From Streptomyces canus 299MFChir4.1 (GTDB taxonomy: Bacteria > Actinomycetota > Actinomycetes > Streptomycetales > Streptomycetaceae), in contig NZ_KB911590.1 in assembly GCF_000383615.1 (NCBI RefSeq), positions 1 to 64,000 of the forward strand: 64,000 nucleotides of DNA, read 5' to 3'. This document shows positions 9,167 to 17,819 of the stretch, one piece after another (the first letter of the stretch is position 1; every line of letters begins with the position of its first letter). The position numbers and the translations under genes are program-made. The notes beneath the pieces are model-generated. The model saw nothing but the letters and a program-made list of their open reading frames with translations. It was not told the DNA's origin and ran no database searches.

Positions 9167-9649
9167 ATGAGCGAAGAGCTCCCCCCGTCCGACGCCGCTG
9201 ACCGTGAGCCCGCGGACGCCGTGGACGAGGTACGGGCGACCGACGCCGACGCGTGGGCGACGGCGGTCGCGGAGGACCTCGCGGCGGAGAAGGCCCGCCG
9301 CCGCACCCAGTACGGCCCGCCCCCGGGCTCGGCCGCCGAGGAGCTGCGCAAGCTCGTCGACAACGTCGCCGAGAAGCTGTCCGGCCTCCAGTCCCCGCTG
9401 CTCGGCGGCATCGCGGGACCCGCCGCCCAGCAAGTGGTCAAGCAGGTCGTCCAGCAGGCCAAGGCCGCGGTCGAGCCGGTCATCGAGCGCAACCCCGACG
9501 TCTTCGACCACCTCGCCGCCGCCGGTGGCGAACTCCTCGCCGCGTACCGCTCCGCGGTGCAGGCGCAGGAACAGCGCTGGAGCCGCCGTGACGACACCCT
9601 GCGCGACAAGGGCGAGGACCCCGGCCCCGAGCGCATCGACCTGGACTGA
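9167..9649 (+). CDS. Conserved actinobacterial protein preceding glucokinase (SCO2127-like)
   Basis: This 160-residue acidic soluble protein is predicted mostly helical, with an amphipathic Gln/Val-rich middle section (QQVVKQVVQQAK). It has no enzymatic motif and no membrane segment. An AGGAG precedes the ATG by 8 bases. It lies 67 bp upstream of glkA in the same direction. From memory, the orthologous gene in S. coelicolor sits in the same place and has been linked to glucokinase expression and glucose repression. The mechanism cannot be read from the sequence. Confidence 0.8.
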   Translation: MSEELPPSDAADREPADAVDEVRATDADAWATAVAEDLAAEKARRRTQYGPPPGSAAEELRKLVDNVAEKLSGLQSPLLGGIAGPAAQQVVKQVVQQAKAAVEPVIERNPDVFDHLAAAGGELLAAYRSAVQAQEQRWSRRDDTLRDKGEDPGPERIDLD

Positions 9650-9716
9650 AACCCCCTGACGGCAGGGCCTCGGGTACGGTTGGCCGTAGCGGGGCTCGAC
9701 CGAAACTGAGGGATTC

Positions 9717-10670
9717 ATGGGACTCACCATCGGCGTCGACATCGGCGGCACGAAGATCGCGGCCGGCGTGGTCGACGAGGAAGGCAACATCCTCTCGACC
9801 CACAAGGTGCCGACCCCGGGCACGGCCGAGGGCATCGTGGACGCGATCGCCTCGGCGGTGGAGGGCGCGCGTGCCGGGCACGACATCGTGGGCGTGGGCA
9901 TCGGTGCGGCCGGCTATGTCAACCGCCAGCGCTCGGAGGTCTACTTCGCCCCCAACATCCACTGGCGCAACGAGCCGCTGAAGGAGAAGGTCGAGACCCG
10001 GGTCGGCCTTCCGGTCGTCGTGGAGAACGACGCCAACGCGGCCGCGTGGGGCGAGTACAAGTTCGGCGCGGGCAAGGGCCACCGCAACGTCATCTGCATC
10101 ACGCTCGGCACCGGCCTCGGCGGCGGCATCATCATCGGCAACAAGCTGCGCCGCGGCCACTTCGGCGTGGCGGCCGAGTTCGGCCACATCCGCATGGTCC
10201 CGGACGGCCTCCTGTGCGGCTGCGGCAGCCAGGGCTGCTGGGAGCAGTACGCCTCCGGCCGCGCCCTGGTGAGGTACGCCAAGCAGCGCGCCAACGCCAC
10301 CCCGGAGAACGCCGAGATCCTCCTCGGACTCGGCGACGGCAGCCCCGACGGCATCGAGGGCAAGCACATCTCCATGGCCGCCCGGCAGGGCGACCCGGTC
10401 GCCGTCGACTCCTACCGCGAGCTCGCCCGCTGGGCCGGCGCGGGCCTCGCCGACCTGGCCTCCCTCTTCGACCCGTCCGCCTTCATCGTCGGCGGCGGCC
10501 TCTCCGACGAGGGCGAACTGGTCCTGGACCCGATCCGCAAGTCCTACAAGCGCTGGCTGGTGGGCGGCAACTGGCGCCCGGTGGCAGACGTCATCGCCGC
10601 CCAACTGGGCAACAAGGCGGGCCTGGTGGGCGCGGCGGACCTGGCGAGAGAGCCCGACCCGATCATGTAG
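9717..10670 (+). CDS. glkA: ROK-family glucokinase
   Basis: The 317-residue enzyme phosphorylates glucose with ATP and in Streptomyces is central to glucose repression. The N-terminal ATP-binding DIGGTKIAAGV is present. ENDANAAAWGEY carries the catalytic Asp. GTGLGGGIIIGNKL is followed by the ROK zinc motif CGCGSQGCWEQYASG, whose cysteines and the upstream EFGHI histidine bind Zn. Length and order match S. coelicolor GlkA. The partner gene lies directly upstream and a hairpin follows 33 bp after the stop. Confidence 0.97.
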   Translation: MGLTIGVDIGGTKIAAGVVDEEGNILSTHKVPTPGTAEGIVDAIASAVEGARAGHDIVGVGIGAAGYVNRQRSEVYFAPNIHWRNEPLKEKVETRVGLPVVVENDANAAAWGEYKFGAGKGHRNVICITLGTGLGGGIIIGNKLRRGHFGVAAEFGHIRMVPDGLLCGCGSQGCWEQYASGRALVRYAKQRANATPENAEILLGLGDGSPDGIEGKHISMAARQGDPVAVDSYRELARWAGAGLADLASLFDPSAFIVGGGLSDEGELVLDPIRKSYKRWLVGGNWRPVADVIAAQLGNKAGLVGAADLAREPDPIM

Positions 10671-10702
10671 GCCCGATCACGCAGGGGTGACTTTTCGGCT
10701 TC

Positions 10703-10732
10703 AGGGGCGTGGGGCGCAATCCCCGCGCCCCT
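10703..10732. terminator. GC-rich hairpin after glkA
   Basis: Arms at 10703-10714 and 10721-10732 pair over 12 positions with one G-U, around a 6-nt loop. There is no long U-tract, as is common for Streptomyces terminators. The GGGGCG...CGCCCC layout resembles a palindromic element found often between Streptomyces genes. Confidence 0.65.
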
Positions 10733-10757
10733 TCCTCTCGGGCGTAGATTGATCCAC

Positions 10758-11465
10758 ATGGTTCTGGTCAAGGTCCTGAGCTACAACATCCGCTCGATGC
10801 GGGACGACACAGACGCGCTGGCCCGGGTCATCCAGGCCTGCGAACCAGATCTCGTCCTGATCCAGGAAGCCCCCCGCTTCTTCCGCTGGCGCAAGAAGCT
10901 GGCAAGGCTGGCGTCGGCCGCGGGACTGGTCGTCCTCACCGGGGGCGGCACCGCGGCGGGCCCCGCGATCCTCTGCAACCTGCGGGCCACGGTCGAACGT
11001 ACGGAAGACGTCCTCCTCCCCCTTGCCCGGGGCCAGCACAGAAGAGGCTTCGCCACGGCCGTCGTACGCATCGGCGGAGCCCGGCTCGGCGTACTGAGCT
11101 GTCACCTGTCGTTGCAGAAGGACGAGCGCTACGACCAGGCAGGCATGCTCCTCGACCGCCTGGCCGGCATGGGCGTGGAGCACGCCGTGGCCGGCGGCGA
11201 CCTCAACGAGCGCCCCGGCGGACCCGCCTTCAGCCGTATCGCGGACAGCCTTCAGGACTGCTGGGCGACCAGCCCCACCGGCGGCGAGGTCACCTGGACC
11301 CGCACCGAACCCCACCGGCGCATCGACGCAATCTTCGCCACGAAGGGCATCGAGGTGCGCGGCTGCGGGGTTCCCCTGGACCTCCCCGGAATCACGGCGA
11401 CAGACCTGAGGGCGGCCACGGACCATCTCCCGGTCCTGGCCACCCTCGACATCCCCGCGAGCTGA
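10758..11465 (+). CDS. Endonuclease/exonuclease/phosphatase (EEP) family protein
   Basis: The 235-residue protein has the EEP metal-dependent hydrolase motifs in order: VLSYNIRS (metal-side Asn), LIQEAP (catalytic Glu), SCHLS, GGDLNERP (Asp/Asn pair) and a C-terminal ATDHLPVLATL with the catalytic Asp-His. No secretion signal is seen. Family substrates include DNA, inositol phosphates and sphingomyelin; this small form cannot be assigned. The ATG at 10758 is preferred to a TTG nine bases upstream because it begins the conserved strand. Confidence 0.85.
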   Translation: MVLVKVLSYNIRSMRDDTDALARVIQACEPDLVLIQEAPRFFRWRKKLARLASAAGLVVLTGGGTAAGPAILCNLRATVERTEDVLLPLARGQHRRGFATAVVRIGGARLGVLSCHLSLQKDERYDQAGMLLDRLAGMGVEHAVAGGDLNERPGGPAFSRIADSLQDCWATSPTGGEVTWTRTEPHRRIDAIFATKGIEVRGCGVPLDLPGITATDLRAATDHLPVLATLDIPAS

Positions 11466-11471
11466 GCCGGA

Positions 11472-12071
11472 CTAGACGACCGCTCCCCGCCCGGGATTCT
11501 CGTCGTCCTCGTCGTCCGTCCGCATCCGCGTCACCAGTGTGCCGAAGCCGCCCAGGAACCCGCCGATCCCGACCGTGGCCAGCCACCAGGTCATCTCCCA
11601 GCCGAGCAGCACCGCGACCAGCAGCAGGACCGGGCCGCCCAGCACGCCCAGCCAGGCGAACTTCGCCGTGGTGTCGGCGGCGGGCAGCGGTGGCGGCTCC
11701 GGCGGCACGAAGTGCCCCTCGTCGTCCTCCTCGAAGTCGTCCTCGGACGGCTCCGGGCCGCTGTAGTCACGGGGGCCGACGCCGGGCGCGAAGGAGATGG
11801 AACCGCCCAGCGGCTTCGCGGGCTTCTCGTCCTTCTTCGGCTTGGGCTCCGGCTTCTCCAGCGCCGTCACCGTCGGCTCGTCGTTCGTCTCGGTCTCAAG
11901 AAGCGCGAGATCCTCGACCGACTTGAACGGCTTGGTGCCCGGCGGGTCCTTCGGCTCGTCGCCGTACCCGGCGACGATGGCCGCCCACGCGGCCTCCTCG
12001 TCGAACGGGACGCCCTGCTCCTCGGGCTCGTGGCCCTCGCGGTCCTCGCGTTCGGAGTCGTGCTCAGCCAC
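11472..12071 (-). CDS. Acidic-tailed membrane protein, function unknown
   Basis: The 199-residue protein has a long, charged cytoplasmic N-terminal half rich in Glu, Asp, Pro and Lys (low complexity) and two adjacent transmembrane helices around residues 138-180, the second ending in a Gly-rich turn. The GTG at 12071 overlaps the end of the upstream esterase gene by 8 bp and has an AAGGGA ribosome-binding site about 10 bases before it, so the two genes are likely translationally coupled. The stop is 6 bp from the convergent EEP gene. I do not recognise a functional family. Confidence 0.75.
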   Translation of the reverse strand: MAEHDSEREDREGHEPEEQGVPFDEEAAWAAIVAGYGDEPKDPPGTKPFKSVEDLALLETETNDEPTVTALEKPEPKPKKDEKPAKPLGGSISFAPGVGPRDYSGPEPSEDDFEEDDEGHFVPPEPPPLPAADTTAKFAWLGVLGGPVLLLVAVLLGWEMTWWLATVGIGGFLGGFGTLVTRMRTDDEDDENPGRGAVV

Positions 12072-12843
12072 GGGCGGCCGTCCCTTCACTGCCGATGCCG
12101 GTGGTGTGCCGGTCGATGAACGCGAGGCTCTCGTCGAAAATCCGCTCCGCGTCATGGTCCAACGTCGCCACGTGGTAGCTCTGTTCCAGCACGATCTCCG
12201 TCACGTCCGTCGAGGACACCCGGCTCAGCACGCGCGCGGAGTCGGCCGCCGGCACCACATGGTCCTGCGTGCTGCGCAGCACCAGCAGCGGCTGGGTGAC
12301 CTGCGGCAGCTCGCCGTCGACCTGGCGGAAGAAGGTCCGCAGGGAGTGCGCCGCGTGCAGCGGCACCTTGTCGTACCCCAGCTCGACGCTGCCCTCCTTC
12401 TTGATGTCACTGGCGATCCCGGGCGCCGTACGGACGAAGTGGCGGGCCACCGGAAGGGCGTAGGGCGCGAGGCCGTGCATGCGGTTCGCCGGGTTGACGA
12501 CGACGACACCGCTGACCGCGTCCCCGTGCTTGGCGGCCAGCCTGAGGGCCAGGGTGCCGCCCATGGACAGGCCGGCCACGAATACGGAGGTGCAGCGCTC
12601 GGTGAGGGCGCGCAGCTCGCGGTCCACCTCGGCGTACCAGTCCTGCCAGCCGGTGAGGGCCATGTCCTGCCAGCGGGTGCCGTGCCCGGGCAGCAGCGGC
12701 AGGGAGACCGTCAGGCCGTGCGCGGCGAGGTGCTGGGCCCAGGGCCGCAGTGACTGGGGGGAACCGGTGAAGCCGTGGCAGAGAAGGACACCGGCCTCCC
12801 CGCCCTCATGGCGGAACGGCTCGGCTCCGGGGAGGACCGGCAC
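12064..12843 (-). CDS. Alpha/beta hydrolase, carboxylesterase/monoacylglycerol lipase-like
   Basis: The 259-residue hydrolase resembles the Est30/thermostable carboxylesterase group. Evidence includes an oxyanion-hole segment LLCHGFTGSP near residue 20, the nucleophile elbow GLSMGG, an acidic residue in STQDHVVP and the catalytic His in QSYHVATLDHD. It lacks a signal peptide. The GTG at 12843 has AGGAGA just upstream. It overlaps the following membrane protein gene by 8 bp. It is divergent from the PlsC gene, which would fit a role in membrane lipid metabolism, though that is inference. Confidence 0.87.
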   Translation of the reverse strand: MPVLPGAEPFRHEGGEAGVLLCHGFTGSPQSLRPWAQHLAAHGLTVSLPLLPGHGTRWQDMALTGWQDWYAEVDRELRALTERCTSVFVAGLSMGGTLALRLAAKHGDAVSGVVVVNPANRMHGLAPYALPVARHFVRTAPGIASDIKKEGSVELGYDKVPLHAAHSLRTFFRQVDGELPQVTQPLLVLRSTQDHVVPAADSARVLSRVSSTDVTEIVLEQSYHVATLDHDAERIFDESLAFIDRHTTGIGSEGTAARG

Positions 12844-12986
12844 CTAGGTCTCCTGTTCATGAAAGAAGCGTGAGCAAGTCCAGGTGTGGTTCACCGTACG
12901 CGACCGCACTGACACCGACCAGGGCCGTCGGACTGTTTGACAGGCTCCGGGTTAAGGTCTGTTCGACGGACACAGGAGGCACTCGG

Positions 12987-13745
12987 TTGTTGTACGGCAC
13001 GATGAAGGTAGCCATCGGCGGGCCGCTGAAGGTCGCCTTCAGGCCCTGGGTGGAAGGCCTGGAGAACATTCCCGCCGAGGGCCCGGCCATCCTGGCGAGC
13101 AACCACCTCTCGTTCTCCGACTCCTTCTTCCTGCCCGCGGTCCTCGACCGCAAGGTCACCTTCATCGCGAAGGCCGAGTACTTCACCACGCCCGGGGTGA
13201 AGGGCCGGCTCACGGCCGCCTTCTTCAAGGGCGTCGGCCAGCTCCCGGTGGACCGCTCCGGCGCGCGCGGCGCGGGCGAGGCGGCCATCAAGAGCGGCCT
13301 CGACGTCCTGGAGCGCGGTGAGCTGTTCGGCATCTACCCCGAGGGCACGCGCTCGCCCGACGGGCGCCTCTACCGCGGCAAGCCCGGCGGCCTCGCGCGC
13401 GTGGCGCTCGCCAGCGGCGCCCCGGTCATCCCGGTCGCCATGATCGACACCGAGAAGATCCAGCCGCCGGGCAAGGTCATGCCCAAGCTGATGCGGCCGG
13501 GCATCCGCATCGGCGAGCCGCTGGACTTCAGCCGCTACCAGGGCATGGAGCACGACCGTTTCGTACTGCGCGCGGTGACCGACGAGGTCATGTACGAGAT
13601 CATGAAGCTCTCCGGCCAGGAGTACGTCGACATCTACGCGACCGCAGCCAAGCGGCAGATCTCGGAAGCGGCCAAGGCCGAGAAGGCCGCCAAGGCGGCT
13701 GCCGCGAAGGCCGAGCAGGACAAGCCCGGGCAGTCGGCGTCCTAG
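12987..13745 (+). CDS. plsC: 1-acyl-sn-glycerol-3-phosphate acyltransferase (PlsC family)
   Basis: The 252-residue enzyme would acylate lysophosphatidic acid in phospholipid synthesis. Block I is NHLSFSD (H-x4-D, with His and Asp forming the charge relay), block III is the PEGTRS glycerol-phosphate-binding motif, and block IV lies around PVIPVAMI. The C-terminus is a Lys/Ala-rich tail. A strong AGGAGG at 12974 points to the TTG at 12987; the ATG at 13002 is an alternative. Streptomyces has several PlsC paralogues, so the exact acyl acceptor is not certain. Confidence 0.88.
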   Translation: MLYGTMKVAIGGPLKVAFRPWVEGLENIPAEGPAILASNHLSFSDSFFLPAVLDRKVTFIAKAEYFTTPGVKGRLTAAFFKGVGQLPVDRSGARGAGEAAIKSGLDVLERGELFGIYPEGTRSPDGRLYRGKPGGLARVALASGAPVIPVAMIDTEKIQPPGKVMPKLMRPGIRIGEPLDFSRYQGMEHDRFVLRAVTDEVMYEIMKLSGQEYVDIYATAAKRQISEAAKAEKAAKAAAAKAEQDKPGQSAS

Positions 13746-13782
13746 GATCCTGGGACAGCAGTCGAACCCGGGGGTGGGGGAC

Positions 13783-15009
13783 ATGGCCAAGCAGGTGCGC
13801 GTCATGCGCATGTCGGTCGAGCAGCCGCTGTGGCGTGCCCTGACCGGGTACCGGGTGCTCACCATGCTGTACGCGGTCGGGCTCTTCGCCACCGCCTACG
13901 ACGAGTACGACCGGCCCGGCGTCGCCATCGCCTACTACGTCGTCCTGTGCGTCTGGACGCTCGCCACCCTGCCCCGCGTCCAGAACGCGGCCGCGTGCAC
14001 CAAGCGCTTCCTCGCCGTCGACCTCGCGATCGCGATCACCGGGATCGTGCTGACCCCGCTGGTCGTCAACGACCACCACATCGACAGCGGCGGCCCCACC
14101 CTGCCGTCGATATGGACAGCCGGTTCCGTCCTCGCGTTCGCCATCAAGGGCGGCTGGCGCTGGGCCGCGCTCGCCTCCACGCCGGTCGCCGCCGCCAACC
14201 TGATCGAGCGCGGCCACCCGGCCCGCGACACCGTCCACAACGTGATCCTCGTCTGGGTCGCCTCCATCGCCATCGGCTACGTCGTCGAGGTCGCCCGCGC
14301 CTCCGAGCGCACCCTCGCCCGCGCCCTGGAGATCGAGGCGGCGACCCGGGAGCGCGAGCGGCTGGCCCGGGACATCCACGACAGCGTTCTCCAGGTGCTC
14401 GCCATGGTGCAGCGCCGGGGCGCGGTCATGGGCGGCGAGGCGGCCGAGCTGGGCCGGATGGCCGGCGAGCAGGAGGTGGCGCTGCGCACCCTGGTCTCCG
14501 GCGGCCTGACGTCGGTCTCCCGGGTGTCGCGGGACGCGGCCCAGGGGGCGTTCGTCCACGTGGTCGACGACGGGCCGGACGACGAGTCGGTCGACGGCCC
14601 GCTCGACCTGCGCGCGCTGCTCGCCCCGTACGCCTCGGCGAAGGTCTCCCTCGTCGAGCCCGGCGCCCCCGTCCCGCTGCCCCCGCCCGCCGCCCGCGAG
14701 CTGGCCGCGGCCGTGGGGGCCGCCCTGGACAACGTGCACCGGCACGCCGGAGAGCACGCGCGGGCGTGGATCCTCGTCGAGGACGAGCCCGATGGGGTGA
14801 TCGTGACCGTGCGGGACGACGGACCAGGCATCGCCGAGGGACGACTCGCGCAGGCCGAGGGGGAGGGGCGGCTCGGAGTCGCTCAATCGATCCGGGGCCG
14901 GCTGCGTGACCTCGGCGGCAGCGCCGAGTTGATCTCGCCTCCGGGGCAGGGCACGGAAGTCGAGCTGAAGGTACCGAAGGTCTCCCGGGGGAAGGCAGGA
15001 CAACGATGA
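13783..15009 (+). CDS. macS: Membrane sensor histidine kinase (MacS-like)
   Basis: The 408-residue NarX-type kinase has about five transmembrane helices in residues 20-170. A HisKA_3 dimerisation segment follows, with RERLARDIHDSV, where His199 is the predicted phosphorylation site. The HATPase domain has the N-box NVHRHA and a DDGPGI G-box. The stop overlaps the start of the response regulator gene in ATGA, so the pair is coupled. The ATG at 13783 follows a G-rich stretch; an in-frame GTG nine bases earlier is possible. The name rests on remembered synteny next to pfkA in S. coelicolor, where MacRS controls membrane-protein and morphology genes. Confidence 0.85.
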   Translation: MAKQVRVMRMSVEQPLWRALTGYRVLTMLYAVGLFATAYDEYDRPGVAIAYYVVLCVWTLATLPRVQNAAACTKRFLAVDLAIAITGIVLTPLVVNDHHIDSGGPTLPSIWTAGSVLAFAIKGGWRWAALASTPVAAANLIERGHPARDTVHNVILVWVASIAIGYVVEVARASERTLARALEIEAATRERERLARDIHDSVLQVLAMVQRRGAVMGGEAAELGRMAGEQEVALRTLVSGGLTSVSRVSRDAAQGAFVHVVDDGPDDESVDGPLDLRALLAPYASAKVSLVEPGAPVPLPPPAARELAAAVGAALDNVHRHAGEHARAWILVEDEPDGVIVTVRDDGPGIAEGRLAQAEGEGRLGVAQSIRGRLRDLGGSAELISPPGQGTEVELKVPKVSRGKAGQR

Positions 15010-15680
15010 GTGACAAGGACCTGATCAAGGTCATGGTGGTCGACGACCACCCCATGTGGCGCGACGCGGTCGCGCGGGACCTGGCCGAGTCCGGCTTCGA
15101 CGTGGTCGCCACCGCGGGCGACGGCGACCAGGCCGTACGCCGGGCCAAGGCCGCCGGGCCCGACGTGCTGGTGCTCGACCTGAACCTGCCGGTGAAGCCC
15201 GGCGTCCAGGTCTGCAAGGAGCTCGTCGGCCACAACCCGGCCCTGCGGGTCCTCGTCCTGTCGGCGAGCGGCGAGCACGCCGACGTCCTGGAGGCCGTGA
15301 AGTCCGGCGCGACCGGCTATCTGCTGAAGTCGGCGTCGACCGAGGAACTCCTGGACGCGGTCCGCCGCACGGCCGTAGGCGACCCCGTCTTCACGCCCGG
15401 CCTCGCCGGCCTGGTCCTCGGCGAGTACCGCCGCCTCGCCTCCGACCCGGCGCCCGCCTCCGACCCCGACCAGCCCAAGGCCCCGCAGCTCACCGAGCGC
15501 GAGACCGAGGTGCTGCGGCTGGTCGCCAAGGGCCTGAGCTACAAGCAGATCGCCGAGCGGCTGGTGATCTCCCACCGCACGGTCCAGAACCACGTCCAGA
15601 ACACCCTCGGCAAGCTGCAACTCCACAACAGGGTCGAGCTCGTCCGCTACGCCATCGAACGAGGCCTCGACGACGAGTGA
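15006..15680 (+). CDS. macR: NarL/LuxR-type response regulator (MacR-like)
   Basis: The 224-residue regulator has a receiver domain with the acidic pair in VVDDHP, phospho-acceptor Asp58 in VLDLNLP, and the conserved Lys in LLKSAS. The C-terminal LuxR helix-turn-helix spans about residues 160-220 (LTERETEVLRLVAKGLSYKQ...). It overlaps the kinase gene by 4 bp. It ends 53 bp before the phosphofructokinase gene, so read-through into pfkA is possible. The gene name is from remembered synteny. Confidence 0.88.
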   Translation: MSDKDLIKVMVVDDHPMWRDAVARDLAESGFDVVATAGDGDQAVRRAKAAGPDVLVLDLNLPVKPGVQVCKELVGHNPALRVLVLSASGEHADVLEAVKSGATGYLLKSASTEELLDAVRRTAVGDPVFTPGLAGLVLGEYRRLASDPAPASDPDQPKAPQLTERETEVLRLVAKGLSYKQIAERLVISHRTVQNHVQNTLGKLQLHNRVELVRYAIERGLDDE

Positions 15681-15733
15681 GACGCGCGTCACACTGACCC
15701 TTCGTCAGGCACCTGCGGCGAAGGGAACTGTCC

Positions 15734-16762
15734 ATGCGCGTCGGAGTACTGACCGGAGGCGGCGACTGCCCCGGCCTCAACGCCGTCATCCGGGCCATAG
15801 TCCGCAAGGGCGTACAGGAGTACGGCTATGACTTCACCGGCTTCCGGGACGGCTGGCGGGGTCCACTGGAAGACCGCACCGTGCGTCTCGACATCCCGGC
15901 CGTCCGCGGCATCCTGCCACGAGGCGGCACCATCCTCGGCTCCTCCCGCACCAATCCGCTGAAGCAGGAGGACGGCATCCGCCGGATCCAGGAGAACCTG
16001 GCCGCGCGGGAGGTCGAGGCGCTCATCGTGATCGGCGGCGAGGACACCCTCGGCGTCGCCGCAACACTGACCAACGAGCACGGCGTGCCCTGCGTGGGCG
16101 TACCGAAGACCATCGACAACGACCTCTCCGCCACCGACTACACCTTCGGCTTCGACACCGCGGTCGGCATCGCCACGGAGGCCATCGACCGGCTGCACAC
16201 CACCGCCGAGTCCCATATGCGCGTCCTGGTCTGCGAGGTGATGGGCCGCCACGCCGGCTGGATAGCCCTGCACTCCGGTCTCGCGGGCGGTGCCAACGTC
16301 ATCCTCATCCCCGAGCAGCGCTTCGACGTCGACCAGGTGTGTGCCTGGATCACCTCCCGCTTCAAGGCGTCGTACGCCCCGATCGTGGTCGTCGCCGAGG
16401 GCGCCATGCCGAAGGACGGTGACATGGTCCTCAAGGACCAGTCGCTCGACTCCTTCGGACACGTGCGGCTGTCCGGGGTCGGCGAGTGGCTGGCCAAGCA
16501 GATCGAGAAGCGCACCGGCAAGGAGGCCCGCACCACGGTCCTCGGGCACATCCAGCGGGGCGGCACCCCCAGCGCCTTCGACCGCTGGCTCGCCACCCGC
16601 TTCGGCCTGCACGCCATCGACGCCGTCCGCGACGGCGACTTCGGCACGATGGTCGCGCTGCGCGGGACGGACATCGTGCGCGTGCCGATCGCCGAGGCGA
16701 CCGCACGGCTGAAGACCGTCGACCCGCAGCTGTACGAGGAGGTGGGGGTCTTCTTCGGCTGA
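15734..16762 (+). CDS. pfkA: 6-phosphofructokinase with pyrophosphate-type signature
   Basis: The 342-residue enzyme phosphorylates fructose 6-phosphate. The donor loop GGGDCPGLNAVIR, catalytic PKTIDNDL and substrate-binding MGRHAG motifs are intact, and length is normal for the actinobacterial group. The donor site reads GGEDT with Asp104, and Lys125 precedes TIDND. In the PFK family Gly at the first position with Gly or Lys at the second marks ATP use, while the Asp/Lys pair marks pyrophosphate-dependent enzymes such as that of Amycolatopsis methanolica. Streptomyces usually has several PFK paralogues, so this copy may be the PPi-using or bifunctional one. That is a prediction; many annotations would call it ATP-dependent. 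Confidence 0.92.
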   Translation: MRVGVLTGGGDCPGLNAVIRAIVRKGVQEYGYDFTGFRDGWRGPLEDRTVRLDIPAVRGILPRGGTILGSSRTNPLKQEDGIRRIQENLAAREVEALIVIGGEDTLGVAATLTNEHGVPCVGVPKTIDNDLSATDYTFGFDTAVGIATEAIDRLHTTAESHMRVLVCEVMGRHAGWIALHSGLAGGANVILIPEQRFDVDQVCAWITSRFKASYAPIVVVAEGAMPKDGDMVLKDQSLDSFGHVRLSGVGEWLAKQIEKRTGKEARTTVLGHIQRGGTPSAFDRWLATRFGLHAIDAVRDGDFGTMVALRGTDIVRVPIAEATARLKTVDPQLYEEVGVFFG

Positions 16763-16823
16763 CCGGGCGGGGCGCGGCTGTGGGTCGTATATTCGGCCCA
16801 CAGCCGGCCGAACGGGAGACGCC

Positions 16824-17819
16824 TTGGAGATCCTGGCCTTCGGCGTGCAGGCCGACGAGCAGCCCCTGATCGAGCACGCGTTCGCCGGGCACCACCAGGT
16901 CCGCTGCCTGGACGTCTTCCTCAACGAGGACACCGCCCCCATCGCCGCCGGCTACGAGACCGTCTCCACCAGCGTCAACGCCGAACTCGGTGCCCGCGTC
17001 CTGGAGATCCTCGCGGCGGGCGGCACGCGGATGATCGCCCAGCGCTCCACCGGCTTCAACAACATCGACCTCAAGGCCGCCGAGCGCCTCGGCCTGACGG
17101 TCGCCCGGGTCTCGTACTACTCGCCGTACTCGGTCGCCGAGTTCGCCTGGACCCTCGCCATGGCGGTCAACCGCCGTGTCGTGCGCGCCTCCACGCGCAC
17201 GCGTGACTTCGACTTCCGCCTCGACGGACTGATGGGCCGCGACATGCACGGCCGCACCGTCGGCGTCCTCGGCACCGGCAAGATCGGGGAGGCCTTCACC
17301 CGGATCGCCCACGGCTTCGGCATGCGGCTGCTCGGCTGGGACGTCGCCGAGAACCCCGGCTGTCTCGAACTCGGCATGCAGTACGTCCCCAAGGAACAAC
17401 TGCTCGCCGAGTCCGACCTGATCACCCTGCACGTCCCGCTGATGCCGGAGACCACCCACCTCCTGGACGCCGACGCCCTGAAGGCCATGAAGGACGACGC
17501 GATCCTGGTCAACTCCAGCCGCGGCGGCCTCATCGACACCGCGGCCCTCGTCACCGAACTGCGCGCCGGCCGCTTCGCGGGCGTCGGCCTCGACGTGTAC
17601 GAGGCGGAGGCGGGCCTGTTCTACGTCGACCGGTCCCTGGAGGCCATCGAGGACGACATCCTGGCCCGCCTGGTCACCTTCCCGAACGTCCTGGTCACCT
17701 CCCACCAGGCCTACTACACCGAGGACGCCGTCGGCCAGATCATCGACGCCACGGTGAAGAACGTCCTCGACTACAAGGCGGGCCGCCGCTCCGAGAACGT
17801 GCTGGTGCCCCGCAGCTGA
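16824..17819 (+). CDS. ldhA: D-2-hydroxyacid dehydrogenase, D-lactate dehydrogenase-like
   Basis: The 331-residue NAD-dependent enzyme matches the D-lactate dehydrogenase branch in length and motifs. The Rossmann motif is GVLGTGKIG at about residue 150. Catalytic Arg lies in LVNSSRGG, the Glu region follows in VYEAEAG, and the catalytic His is in TSHQAYYT. The start is TTG at 16824, preceded by GGGAG. The last 49 bp overlap the 3' end of the convergent anthranilate synthase gene, so both C-termini are encoded by the same DNA. Reduction of pyruvate to D-lactate is the likeliest activity, but other 2-keto acids are possible. Confidence 0.88.
   Translation: MEILAFGVQADEQPLIEHAFAGHHQVRCLDVFLNEDTAPIAAGYETVSTSVNAELGARVLEILAAGGTRMIAQRSTGFNNIDLKAAERLGLTVARVSYYSPYSVAEFAWTLAMAVNRRVVRASTRTRDFDFRLDGLMGRDMHGRTVGVLGTGKIGEAFTRIAHGFGMRLLGWDVAENPGCLELGMQYVPKEQLLAESDLITLHVPLMPETTHLLDADALKAMKDDAILVNSSRGGLIDTAALVTELRAGRFAGVGLDVYEAEAGLFYVDRSLEAIEDDILARLVTFPNVLVTSHQAYYTEDAVGQIIDATVKNVLDYKAGRRSENVLVPRS

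Noticed and set aside
12937..12962. Promoter TTGACA with TAAGGT before plsC
   Set aside because: Spacing of about 10 bp is too short for a normal -35/-10 pair.
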